From: JBAJNN01 sp036881905
GTDB taxonomy: Bacteria > Pseudomonadota > Alphaproteobacteria > Rhizobiales > Im1
DNA: 49,231 bases
NCBI GenBank assembly: GCA_036881905.1
Contig: JBAJNN010000013.1
Location: 1-49,231, forward strand
Direction of reading: 5' to 3'
The position numbers were made by a program, and so were the translations under genes. Positions 27,644 through 35,583 of the stretch are shown one piece after another. Within the stretch, counting starts at the first letter, position 1; each line of letters starts with the position of its first letter. The notes under the pieces were generated by a model. It searched no databases. It was not told the origin of the DNA and saw only the letters and a program-made list of their open reading frames with translations.

Positions 27644-29215
27644 TCACCACTCGTGGACTGAGGCCACCACGCGGCCGATCACAGCAAAGTCGGCGGCCTC
27701 GTCCAGCTTGACGCTGATCGGCTTATACAGCGAGTTACTACTGACCAGATCGACCTGACTGCCCAACAACATCTGCACACGCTTGGCGTAAAGCCCGTCT
27801 GAGTAGCGCACGATATAAATGAGTCCGTCACGGGGGCGGGTTTGGGCATGGTCGATGAGCACCAAGTCCCCCTTGTGCAGATCGGGCTCCATACTGTCGC
27901 CGCTGATAGAGATAACCGACAGTTTGCCGATGATCAGACCCCGCCGCCGCAACCATACCCGACTGAACGCATAATAACCGGTCGTCAGTTCTTGATCGAC
28001 GAAAGCCCCACCCGATCCGGCGGCCGCCTCGACATCGTAGCGCGGGATCGCGACGAAATCGGGGTGGGTCGCGACCTCGTGGGGATCTTTGGCCGCCACT
28101 GTGGCGACCGTCCCTTTATCGGCTTCGAGACGATGTGACGGCGCGCCAGGCGAATCAGTCTGCGCCGCTTGGTGCGGGGGCTTGTGATCCGGCGGCGCTC
28201 CCTTGCGCGCGCGCGGGTCGGCGATCATCTCGGGCGGGTTTTTAGGGTCAGGCTTGCCCCGATAGACCGCCAGCACGACACCCTTTTCGGCAATGTTGCT
28301 GATCATCCACTCGTCATCATAGTTTTGCGCCCGCCCCTTGACGGGGTCGAGCCAGCCGCGCAGCTTGTAGGTCTTGTCGGTGATGTCCACCAGACGCTTG
28401 ATGCAGGCTCTCTTCTGTCGGTCCTTGAGCCAGACCCGCAAGCCCGCGCTAAGCGACGTATTGGGCGAAACCAGACAGTAATCGCCATCCTCGATCCCTT
28501 CCGGGATCATCGAGCTGCCCTTGGCAACGACGTAAAAGGCATCGCCGTCAACCTCGCGCAGGCCGTCGGGCATCGGCAGATCGGGGTGCTTTTTGTCGCC
28601 CTCTAAATGCCCCGTGGTGGAGCATCGAGCATAGCCCGTCACCGCCAGGTCAATATCGGGCGCGAAACGGCGAAAGGACTCCGGCACCAGGGGCGTCGCG
28701 TTCACGACGGGCGCGGGGCTTTCGGGAGGAGCCGATCGAGCCACCTCCTGTTCGTCCCCATCTTCATCGTCGTCGGCAAACCCGCACCAGTCGTCCATGG
28801 CGTTCGGGCCGCCCACCCACTGGTCGTTGACGCTGATTTTCGGCAACGCCCGTCGCTTCTCACGCTCTTTCGTCAGTCTCATGCCTCGCGGTTGTCGCGC
28901 CACATCAACCAGCGACTCTTCTGGTCCCTCGGGCGCGCCGGGGAGTGTTGCCGCAGGTCCTGATAGCCGCGCGCTCTCCGAATCGGACCGCATCATCGGA
29001 CCCTCGCCCGTGGCAAGCCAGGCCACATTTGCGCCAGTTGCGTTCGCAATCGCTACCAACACCGAGACCTTTAAGTCAGAGCGGCCTGACAAATAGTTGA
29101 ACAGCGTGTTTTCAACAACACCTGTGATTGCTGCCATTTTTTTTGGTCCACCAACCACAAAAGTTAACCGCTTGAGGCGCTTCGCAGTCGCCAATTTTAT
29201 GCTTTCGGAGACCAT
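27644..29215 (-). CDS. phage repressor with N-terminal helix-turn-helix and two S24 (LexA/CI-like) peptidase domains
   Basis: At 523 residues it is about twice the usual CI/LexA length. Residues 1-65 form an XRE-like helix-turn-helix (MAAITGVVENTLFNYLSGRSDL). The first S24 domain has Ser235 in GSSMIPEGIEDGDY and Lys273 in ACIKRL. The second has Ser441 in SGDSMEPDLHKGD and Lys478 in LYAKRV, preceded by an Ala-Gly in the EAAAGSGG segment near 398 that could be the self-cleavage site. It probably maintains lysogeny and may respond to the host SOS response through RecA-assisted cleavage (family knowledge). It is divergent from ner, as Mu c and ner are. Confidence 0.85.
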   Translation of the reverse strand: MVSESIKLATAKRLKRLTFVVGGPKKMAAITGVVENTLFNYLSGRSDLKVSVLVAIANATGANVAWLATGEGPMMRSDSESARLSGPAATLPGAPEGPEESLVDVARQPRGMRLTKEREKRRALPKISVNDQWVGGPNAMDDWCGFADDDEDGDEQEVARSAPPESPAPVVNATPLVPESFRRFAPDIDLAVTGYARCSTTGHLEGDKKHPDLPMPDGLREVDGDAFYVVAKGSSMIPEGIEDGDYCLVSPNTSLSAGLRVWLKDRQKRACIKRLVDITDKTYKLRGWLDPVKGRAQNYDDEWMISNIAEKGVVLAVYRGKPDPKNPPEMIADPRARKGAPPDHKPPHQAAQTDSPGAPSHRLEADKGTVATVAAKDPHEVATHPDFVAIPRYDVEAAAGSGGAFVDQELTTGYYAFSRVWLRRRGLIIGKLSVISISGDSMEPDLHKGDLVLIDHAQTRPRDGLIYIVRYSDGLYAKRVQMLLGSQVDLVSSNSLYKPISVKLDEAADFAVIGRVVASVHEW

Positions 29216-29454
29216 GGCATCGACTTCGAGGAATATTTTAGCTTTATAGAGCTACCCCTTAAACTTTTTTTGTTCTTTAAAATCAGAAACTTAGCCAAAT
29301 ACCTCTGTAAGAATGCAAAAAAGGGCGGCCAAAGATACAAAAAGGGGTTGTTACTTTTATTTTTTGTGTCCATACTGACTCCCGAACTTGACTTGTGAAA
29401 CCCTAAACAAGCCGGTCTGGCAGGACCGGCGACGAAACAGGGAGAGGATTTGAG
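29216..29454. promoter_or_regulatory. divergent repressor/ner control region
   Basis: This 239-bp region separates the leftward repressor from the rightward early operon. It is AT-rich near the repressor and contains two AAAAAGGG runs around 29325 and 29352. A perfect 7-bp inverted repeat (GCCGGTC at 29411-29417, GACCGGC at 29424-29430, 6-bp spacer) lies 25 bp before ner. In Mu-type phages the early promoter and repressor/Ner operators lie here. The exact promoters are not assigned. Confidence 0.6.
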
Positions 29455-29751
29455 ATGGCTCGACGCGACGTGTGGCCCGCCCGCATACACTACTTACTCA
29501 GGCGCAGAGGGCTGACCTATGCCGATGTCGATCGGCAATACGGCCTTAAAGAAGGCACGGCGTGCAATGCCGCGCGCAAGGCGCATTTACCTGGCGAGCT
29601 GGCTCTGGCCGACGCACTCAACCTTAGCCCGCGTCAACTCTGGCCGTCGCGCTATGACGACCGGAGCGGCGAGCGTCTCAAACCTCAACCTAGGACCAAC
29701 TATAAGGGATCGCCGCGCGGGAGTCACGGTCAAAAAGAGGGGGCGCAATGA
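29455..29751 (+). CDS. ner: Ner-like DNA-binding regulator
   Basis: The 98-residue protein matches the Ner/Nlp family of small Mu-type regulators: W-P-ARIHYLLRRRGLTYADVDRQYGL forms the helix-turn-helix, then EGTACNAARK and ALADALNLSPRQLWPSRYDDRSGER. Ner turns down early and repressor transcription during lytic growth in Mu. It is the first gene of the rightward operon, with GGGAGAGG upstream of the ATG. The stop overlaps the next gene by 4 bp. Confidence 0.85.
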   Translation: MARRDVWPARIHYLLRRRGLTYADVDRQYGLKEGTACNAARKAHLPGELALADALNLSPRQLWPSRYDDRSGERLKPQPRTNYKGSPRGSHGQKEGAQ

Positions 29752-30209
29752 ACACCCCCACCGCCACGCGCCGCGACGGCCTGAGCCGCCTGCGGATCGG
29801 TCGGGCATCTGTCCTGCATGACTGCCCGGACATCCACAGCGACGGCGTGTTTTTGGCGGCGGGGTCGGGCCGCATCATGTGGCTCGACAAATTTGCCGCC
29901 GAGCACGGGTTGCGGGTCGAGGCCAATCTCTGCCTATCCGGCTCCGACGTAACCGGCCTGCCCCGCCGCATGACGGTGTGCGGCGACCTCTACATCTACA
30001 ACACGCCCCGCCTTGCCGGCTTGCCTGAGGGTCTGCGCGTCGTTGGCAACCTCGTCATCTCCAGCGCCCCGATCGCCGCCTGGCCGCGCGACCTGTGGGT
30101 CGGCGGCAACATCCATCTCTGCAATACGAGTCTCACCGCGCCGCCGGACGCCGACAGCTTCGACGGGCGGTTTTACAGTGGCGACCACGGCACCGGGAGG
30201 GCAGCATGA
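29748..30209 (+). CDS. phage protein with short solenoid-like repeats
   Basis: The 153-residue protein contains about three repeats of roughly 20 residues in the middle, each of the form LP-x-L-x-V-x-GDL-x-I-x-NT (seen at LPRRMTVCGDLYIYNT, LPEGLRVVGNLVISS and WPRDLWVGGNIHLCNT). This predicts a small beta-solenoid, similar to leucine-rich-like repeats found in several phage proteins of unknown role. It overlaps ner by 4 bp and the next gene by 4 bp, so it belongs to the early operon. Its function is unknown. Confidence 0.65.
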   Translation: MNTPTATRRDGLSRLRIGRASVLHDCPDIHSDGVFLAAGSGRIMWLDKFAAEHGLRVEANLCLSGSDVTGLPRRMTVCGDLYIYNTPRLAGLPEGLRVVGNLVISSAPIAAWPRDLWVGGNIHLCNTSLTAPPDADSFDGRFYSGDHGTGRAA

Positions 30210-30415
30210 AGCTGTGCATCATAACGAGCCCTCGGCAGTTGCGGCGGTTCTTCCGGCGCGTCGCGCGACGCAAGGCGATCGACGGCCCGCGCCGCACCAC
30301 AATCATTAAGGGATCGACAAGATACGTCGTGGGCGAGGTCCCACAGACGTTAAGCCGCGCGGGGCCGGAGCCTTGCGCACATCTAAACTCCACGAAACAG
30401 GAGCAAATCGGATGA
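30206..30415 (+). CDS. small basic early phage protein
   Basis: The 69-residue protein starts at ATG 30206 after GGGAGGGC, overlapping the upstream stop. The first half is strongly basic (RQLRRFFRRVARRKAIDGPRR), suggesting nucleic-acid contact. The end carries a TRYVVGEVP piece. No family is recognised. It overlaps the next gene by 4 bp. Confidence 0.55.
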   Translation: MKLCIITSPRQLRRFFRRVARRKAIDGPRRTTIIKGSTRYVVGEVPQTLSRAGPEPCAHLNSTKQEQIG

Positions 30416-30672
30416 CGACGATACCCGATGCGGTCTCCAGGCCGCCGAAAACTCCAGACCTCGAACATATAGCTCAATCGCCGTCCGGCGAGACGTATTA
30501 CCGATTTTCGGTGACTTACGACCACGAGGGCACCGAGTGTTGCGTCGATGTGTGGGCCATGTCTTTCGCTGACGCGCAACGCCGCCTTGAAAGCCTGAAA
30601 CGCACCGCCCGGCTGGACGGACAGATTTATCGGACGATCCCAGCCCGCGACGCCGACAAGGCCATCAACTGA
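30412..30672 (+). CDS. small early phage protein
   Basis: The 86-residue protein starts at ATG 30412 after an AGGAG site and overlaps the upstream stop by 4 bp. The central part (YYRFSVTYDHEGTECCVDVWA) looks like paired beta strands followed by a helix (SFADAQRRLESLKRT), compatible with a small alpha/beta domain. No function is recognised. It belongs to the early operon by spacing. Confidence 0.55.
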   Translation: MTTIPDAVSRPPKTPDLEHIAQSPSGETYYRFSVTYDHEGTECCVDVWAMSFADAQRRLESLKRTARLDGQIYRTIPARDADKAIN

Positions 30673-30729
30673 TTTGCGCGGGGGCGGCGAGACCTCCAGC
30701 CGCCCTCCGCGCCCCAAGGAGCAAAAATA

Positions 30730-31185
30730 ATGCCCCGCCGCCGCGATCCTCTGACGCTCGACCTGTTCGCCTGGACCCCGCCGCCGGTGACGCGGCGGTT
30801 CGAGGCGGTCCAGGTCCGCGCGGCGGGCTTGCGCGGCTCTCTGGCCCGCGCCGTGGCGACCTCGCTCAAAGAGTGCGGGCGCACGCGCGAGGATGTGGCC
30901 CGCGACATGACCGCCTATCTGGGCGAGGATGTCCCCAAGACCATGCTCGACGCCTATGCGTCGCAGGCGCGCGAGGATCACACCATCAGCGCATTGCGGC
31001 TGGTCGCCCTGATCCACGCCACAAGGGATATCCGGTTGCTCAATCTGATCGCCGACCTGTTTGGGTGGGCCGTGGTGCCACAGAAATATCTCCCCGCTAT
31101 TGAGGAGGCGGTGCTTGCAGACAAAATTGAAGAGCTGTCGCGGCGCAAGACCCGCGCCAGGCAGAACTGGAAGGCGGGCCAATGA
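30730..31185 (+). CDS. phage protein upstream of the transposase (DNA-transposition-associated)
   Basis: The 151-residue protein is mostly helical, with a GLRGSLARAVATSLKECGRTREDVARDMTAYLG region that reads like a helix-turn-helix and an ISALRLVALIHATRD segment. Similar proteins precede MuA in alphaproteobacterial Mu-like phages and are sometimes annotated as transposition proteins; their role is unproven. A GGAGC-type site precedes the ATG. The stop overlaps the transposase start (ATGA at 31182). Confidence 0.7.
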   Translation: MPRRRDPLTLDLFAWTPPPVTRRFEAVQVRAAGLRGSLARAVATSLKECGRTREDVARDMTAYLGEDVPKTMLDAYASQAREDHTISALRLVALIHATRDIRLLNLIADLFGWAVVPQKYLPAIEEAVLADKIEELSRRKTRARQNWKAGQ

Positions 31186-33548
31186 CCCGCCTCGCGCATC
31201 AATTCGAGGGGGGCGAGGGGGGGTCCGCAATCACCCCTGAAAACGACTTTGCGGACCCTATTGCGGACCCATTGAGGACCCATAAAAACGGGTGTTCAAG
31301 CCCGCCACCGAAGCCGATTGAACACCCTATTGAACACCCATTGAACACCCGGTCGGAATGGCTGGCGGTAAGCGACTTGGCGGAGCTTGCCGGTATCGCC
31401 AAGCAGAACGCCCAGAAGGCGCTTGCGAAACGCCGTTGGCGCGGCTGCGACCTACTGGTCCGTCAAATCGAGGTCGGGCGCGGCGGAGCGGGCGGCAAGG
31501 CCCCGCAAGTCCACATCGACACTCTGCCCGGCGAGTTGCGCCAGGCGTGGTATCTCAAGCGTGGGATCGACCCGCGGGCCAGGCCGGAGGCGGGCGAGGC
31601 GGGGGCCGTCGAGGTCACGCAACCCAAAATCGAGCGCGACGGCGGGTTTGCCCGCAACCTCGACCGCGCGCAATGGCGGCTCGACATCATCCGGCCCGCA
31701 TTGGCGCACCCTAAAGGCTCGGGCAAGCGCGGGGCGGCAATCAAAGCACTGGCGGCGGCCTCGCATCGCGACCGGCGGGGCCGGTCGGTCGAGGTATCGC
31801 TGCCGACGCTGTACAACTGGATTGCGGCGGCCGAGGCCGATCGCGCGGGCCTGGCGGGGTTATTGCGCGACGCCCGCGCCGACAGGGGCCGGCCCCGCGT
31901 GATCGTGACCAGGCGGTGGGACAGGTTTTTTGGACCCCACATCAGCGCCGCCGATCACAGGCAGACCGGCGAGGCGCTCACTCATTATATACGCTCGCTG
32001 TGGGCGTCGGGCGAATGCGGGCGGCGGGCGATCTGCGAAAAATCAACGACGCGGCTGATCGAACTTAGCCGCGACCTGGGGGTCGCATCATTTGGTGGGC
32101 TGCCCTCCGGCTATAGCCGCCAGGGCCGCCGGAGCGCGACCACGCAATACGGGCTGTGCAGGGTTAGCGGTTGGCGCGTCGCCGCCGAGGGTGCGTATCG
32201 CGCGATCGCGATCAAACGACGCGACAACGCGACCTGGCAGGACCGGCATATGCCGTCGATCAGGCGCGACTACAGCGACCTGGCCCCGCGCGACATCGTG
32301 GTCGGCGACGTGCACCCCACAGACGTCATGATGCTGCGACCCGACGGCAAGCCCGCCTACCCCAAGGCTATTACGTGGCTCGATGTCGCGACCCACGAAA
32401 TACACATGACCTTTGCCCTGCTCGAAAAAGGCGAGGGCGTACGCCAGGAGCACATTGCCCAGGCGTTCTCGGCGATGATCGATGACTGGGGCCTGCCGAA
32501 ACTCCTCTATCTGGACAACGGGACCGAATATTCATCGCCTGAGCTGGTGGCCGGGTTTACCAGACTGTCGAAGCTGACCTCGGGCGCGATTGCCCTCGAC
32601 CTGGGCGGCGCGGGCGAAGTGGGCTTGCGGGTCGCGGCCTCGCGCGAGGCGGTGATCCGCTCGACCCCCTACAATGCGCGCGGCAAGCCGCGAATCGAAG
32701 GCGCGTTCGGCAATCTCGAAAGAGTGCATTTTTCGCTGATTCCCGGCTGGACCGCCGGGGAGAGGATGCGCAAGAAGACCCACGCCAAGGGCAAGACGCC
32801 GATCGCGTTTTCAGGCGATGAAACGGCGTTTTTGGAGGCGGCTAGACTGCAACTCGACTGGTATCACCAGCGCCCGCAACAGGGCCATCTCAACGGCAAG
32901 TCGCCCAACGAGGCGCTGCGCGGCTACATCGACCAGGGCTGGGCGGGCAAGCGGGCGCTCAAATCGCCCCAGGTGATCGACTTGGCGTTCGCAAAAGAAA
33001 TTAAACGCACGCCGCATCACGGCCGCGTGCGCGTGGTGATCAAACGGGGCGACGGGCCGATCTGGTATTACCACGATAAGCTGGTCCACTATCACACCCC
33101 GATCACGCTGCATGTGCCGGCCCATAATCCAAGTTGCGCCTGGTGTTTCGCCGGCGAGGAACTGATCTGCGTGGCGCGCCCGGAGCAGACCTATGGGGTG
33201 TTGGACCCCGCCGGATTGCGTGAGGGCGACCGGCGGCGCAAGGCGCTCAACCGCGACATATCCGAGATGCGCAAGCACTGCGCTCTCTTGAGCCTGCAGG
33301 ACGAGACCGCCCGCCATGTGTCCCACCTGCCGGACGGCCCCGAGGTCCCGATCGGGGCGATGGTGGACGCCGGCATGCTCGACCGGCTCGCGGAGGCAAC
33401 AGAAGCCGAGATCAAGTCATTGGCCCACGAGCGCGAGAAACGCCGACCGCTTGCGCTTGATCCGAATATCCAGTTTGGGATGGACCCCGGACAGGCGATG
33501 AGAGATTGGCAGGGATTTGCGCCGGAGAAAGAGGAGGCATCAGCATGA
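31182..33548 (+). CDS. Mu-type DDE transposase A subunit
   Basis: The 788-residue protein cuts and joins the phage ends to target DNA. Residues 20-60 are low-complexity and lie over the nested repeats. Residues 60-130 form the Mu-type winged helix (WLAVSDLAELAGIAKQNAQKAL). The integrase-fold core has Asp376 (VGDVHPTD), Asp445 (YLDNGTEY) and Glu506 (KPRIEGAFG), the expected DDE order. The C-terminal Mu domain contains YHQRPQQGHLNGKSPNEAL. The last residues overlap the MuB gene, as expected because MuA's end contacts MuB and ClpX. No break is seen, so it should be active. Confidence 0.93.
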   Translation: MTRLAHQFEGGEGGSAITPENDFADPIADPLRTHKNGCSSPPPKPIEHPIEHPLNTRSEWLAVSDLAELAGIAKQNAQKALAKRRWRGCDLLVRQIEVGRGGAGGKAPQVHIDTLPGELRQAWYLKRGIDPRARPEAGEAGAVEVTQPKIERDGGFARNLDRAQWRLDIIRPALAHPKGSGKRGAAIKALAAASHRDRRGRSVEVSLPTLYNWIAAAEADRAGLAGLLRDARADRGRPRVIVTRRWDRFFGPHISAADHRQTGEALTHYIRSLWASGECGRRAICEKSTTRLIELSRDLGVASFGGLPSGYSRQGRRSATTQYGLCRVSGWRVAAEGAYRAIAIKRRDNATWQDRHMPSIRRDYSDLAPRDIVVGDVHPTDVMMLRPDGKPAYPKAITWLDVATHEIHMTFALLEKGEGVRQEHIAQAFSAMIDDWGLPKLLYLDNGTEYSSPELVAGFTRLSKLTSGAIALDLGGAGEVGLRVAASREAVIRSTPYNARGKPRIEGAFGNLERVHFSLIPGWTAGERMRKKTHAKGKTPIAFSGDETAFLEAARLQLDWYHQRPQQGHLNGKSPNEALRGYIDQGWAGKRALKSPQVIDLAFAKEIKRTPHHGRVRVVIKRGDGPIWYYHDKLVHYHTPITLHVPAHNPSCAWCFAGEELICVARPEQTYGVLDPAGLREGDRRRKALNRDISEMRKHCALLSLQDETARHVSHLPDGPEVPIGAMVDAGMLDRLAEATEAEIKSLAHEREKRRPLALDPNIQFGMDPGQAMRDWQGFAPEKEEASA
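31221..31350 (+). repeat. two 69-bp blocks of inverted plus triple direct 10-mers at the start of the transposase gene
   Basis: Block 1 has GGGTCCGCAA (31221) facing TTGCGGACCC at 31249 and 31261 and TTGAGGACCC at 31272. Block 2, exactly 69 bp later, has GGGTGTTCAA (31290) facing TTGAACACCC at 31318, 31330 and 31341. Within each block the distances (28, 12, 11 bp) are identical, and the inverted copy is the exact complement of that block's direct copies, while the two blocks differ from each other. Protein repeats (DPIADPL, HPIEHPL) cover the direct copies only. A nucleic-acid-level role such as alternative hairpins or protein binding is inferred. Confidence 0.85.
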
Positions 33549-34270
33549 AATTTACAGAAACCAAACAGGCCAGGCAAGCCGCCGAAATGTGCCGTCTAAC
33601 ATTGACGGCGCGGGCCTACAGCCGCATGGGGCAGATCATCGGCGAGCCGGGGACCGGCAAATCGGCGACCACCTTGTGGCTGGCCGACGAGCTTAAAGGC
33701 ATCCGGGTCGAGTGCTGGTGCGACATCACGCCCAAGGGGCTATTGACCGAGCTGGCCCGAGGTCTTTGCGATCGCGGCGTCGATGCGCCGCTCAGGGGCA
33801 CTTGCGCCGGTCTGATGGCGGCGCTGAACCGGGTCTGCGTCGGTCGTCTGATCCTCATCGACGAGGCCAATCACCTCAACTGGCATGCGCTGGAGCTCTT
33901 GCGCGCTCTGTCCGACATCGGCGGCGCAGGCGTCGTCCTGGTCGGCACCGACATGCTGGCGCAACGCCTCAACGAGGCGCGCACGCGGGTCTATCTGACG
34001 CAGCTGCGCCAACGGATCGGGGCAAAAAAAATCATGATGGCGCCGATCGATGACGCCGCCGAGATGGCGGCCTATGTGTTGGCCCCGCGTTTTGGCCGGG
34101 TCGGCCAACAGGCGGCCAAGCGGTTTTTGGTCGCGACCAAGGGCTATTGGCGGTCGGCTTTGGAGTTGGCCGACGCCTGCGAGAGATTGATCAAAAACGA
34201 AGAGAGCTTGACCGCGCTCGACGAGCGCGCGGTCGATACCGCGGCGGCCCTCATGGCCGGGGCGAAATGA
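33545..34270 (+). CDS. MuB-type AAA+ target-selection ATPase
   Basis: The 241-residue protein has Walker A GEPGTGKS at residues 33-40 and Walker B LILIDEANHL near 103-112, with a sensor-like VVLVGTDMLAQRL. MuB binds target DNA and delivers it to the transposase, and protects the phage from self-insertion. The ATG at 33545 overlaps the transposase stop (ATGA). A longer in-frame start at 33506 would overlap more and is not preferred. The N-terminal helix-turn-helix of Mu B is not obvious; the start is shorter than in Mu. Confidence 0.88.
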   Translation: MKFTETKQARQAAEMCRLTLTARAYSRMGQIIGEPGTGKSATTLWLADELKGIRVECWCDITPKGLLTELARGLCDRGVDAPLRGTCAGLMAALNRVCVGRLILIDEANHLNWHALELLRALSDIGGAGVVLVGTDMLAQRLNEARTRVYLTQLRQRIGAKKIMMAPIDDAAEMAAYVLAPRFGRVGQQAAKRFLVATKGYWRSALELADACERLIKNEESLTALDERAVDTAAALMAGAK

Positions 34271-34950
34271 CGGACAAGGAGATTGTAATGACACAGCCAA
34301 ACCAACAAACCCGGCCGGACGGGCCGGAAGTGATCGAGGTCAACGGCCGGGGTTATCTGGCCGACGCCAGGGGCAATCTGGTGCCGGTCGAGATGGTCAA
34401 ACCCGAGGACCGGCTTGAGGATGAGCAGGTGCGCAAGATCATGGGTTATGCCCGCGATCTGTCGGCGCAGATCGAGCGGTTCCGCGGCCATACCATGACC
34501 GATCTGGGCGAGCTCGATGCATTACTAGCCCAGGAATATAACGCAACGCCGCGTGGCGGGCGCAAGGGCAACCGGACGTATCAGAGTTTCGACGGCCTCT
34601 ATAAGGTGCAGGTGCAGGTGTCCGAGTCCGTTGACTTCGGCCCCCAATTACAGATCGCCAAATCGCTGATCGACGAGTGCCTCAACGAGTGGTCGGCGGA
34701 CGCCAGGCCGGAAATTCGCGCCATCGTGACGCGGGCCTTCAACACCGATAAATCCGGTCAGATCAACCGGTCGGATATTTTTATGCTGCTCCGCCTCGAC
34801 ATCGAGGACAAGCGCTGGGGCCGCGCCATGGACGCGCTGCGCGACGCGATGCGGGTCATGGGGTCCAAAGAGTATGTCCGGTTTTACCGCCGCGCCAACG
34901 CAACTGATCGCTGGGAGGCGGTGACCATCGACCTGGCCAAGGCGGGCTAG
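34267..34950 (+). CDS. DUF3164 family phage protein
   Basis: The 227-residue protein matches the DUF3164 family found in the early region of transposable phages: VNGRGYLADARGNLVPVEMVKPEDRLEDE at the start, then GRKGNRTYQSFDGLYKVQVQV and IDECLNEWSADARPEIRAIVTRAF. Its function is not established. The ATG at 34267 overlaps the MuB stop; ATG 34288 is an alternative. The order MuA-MuB-DUF3164 supports the transposable-phage call. Confidence 0.85.
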   Translation: MTDKEIVMTQPNQQTRPDGPEVIEVNGRGYLADARGNLVPVEMVKPEDRLEDEQVRKIMGYARDLSAQIERFRGHTMTDLGELDALLAQEYNATPRGGRKGNRTYQSFDGLYKVQVQVSESVDFGPQLQIAKSLIDECLNEWSADARPEIRAIVTRAFNTDKSGQINRSDIFMLLRLDIEDKRWGRAMDALRDAMRVMGSKEYVRFYRRANATDRWEAVTIDLAKAG

Positions 34951-34966
34951 CCGATCGGGAGATACG

Positions 34967-35287
34967 ATGATCGCGATCAGGACCATCAAACAGGCTGTGG
35001 CCGATTATTATGGTTTTAGCGAGCGCGACCTCGAGGGCCCGTGGCAGTCGGCGCGGCTGGTGCGTGCCCGCCAGGTCGCGATTTATCTGGCGCGCGAGAT
35101 CACCATGCAATCCCTACCGAGTATCGCGCGGGCTTTCGGCGACCGCGATCACTCGACAGTGATGCGCGGCATCGCGCGGATCAAGGCCGCGCTTGGCGAG
35201 GACGAGGGATTGCGCGGTGAGCTAGCCGCCCTGCGCGAGCGGCTGGGGGCGGACGAGACGGACGGCGCAACAGAGATCGAGCCATGA
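34967..35287 (+). CDS. stand-alone DnaA domain-IV-like DNA-binding protein
   Basis: The 106-residue protein corresponds to only the C-terminal DNA-binding domain of the initiator DnaA: IKQAVADYYGFSERDLEG, then RARQVAIYLAREIT, then the signature FGDRDHSTVMRGIARI, which in DnaA contacts the 9-mer DnaA box. The AAA+ part is absent, so it can bind but not form the initiator complex. It may use or mask DnaA boxes in host or phage DNA (inference). It overlaps the next gene by 4 bp. Confidence 0.82.
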   Translation: MIAIRTIKQAVADYYGFSERDLEGPWQSARLVRARQVAIYLAREITMQSLPSIARAFGDRDHSTVMRGIARIKAALGEDEGLRGELAALRERLGADETDGATEIEP

Positions 35288-35583
35288 CGACGGTCGATAC
35301 AGTTGAGTTGATTGTGGTGTTAGCGGTGCTGGCGGCCCTGTCGGTTGGGGTCGGGTTTTTGTTCGGCCTCGGCGGCAAAATCGCCGAGCGCTTATGGCTC
35401 TATATCGTTGGCGTCGCCGCAATCGTCTTGCTGGTTATGCAGGGCGCCGTGTTGATCGTGCTCGGCCTGGCCCGGCCGGGCGTTTTCGGGAAGATTGATG
35501 GGCTACGCCGCACCAAAGACGGATTTGTGGTGATCGGGACATTCGAGGTGGAGCAGCAGGACCATGACGACGGCAAGGACTGA
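35284..35583 (+). CDS. small two-helix membrane protein
   Basis: The 99-residue protein has two hydrophobic segments, about residues 7-32 (VELIVVLAVLAALSVGVGFL) and 40-64 (YIVGVAAIVLLVMQGAVLIV), then a charged cytoplasmic-type tail (GLRRTKDGF, EQQDHDDGKD). It overlaps the DnaA-like gene by 4 bp and the GemA gene by 20 bp. It could be a superinfection-exclusion or holin-like protein; nothing decides. Confidence 0.6.
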   Translation: MTTVDTVELIVVLAVLAALSVGVGFLFGLGGKIAERLWLYIVGVAAIVLLVMQGAVLIVLGLARPGVFGKIDGLRRTKDGFVVIGTFEVEQQDHDDGKD

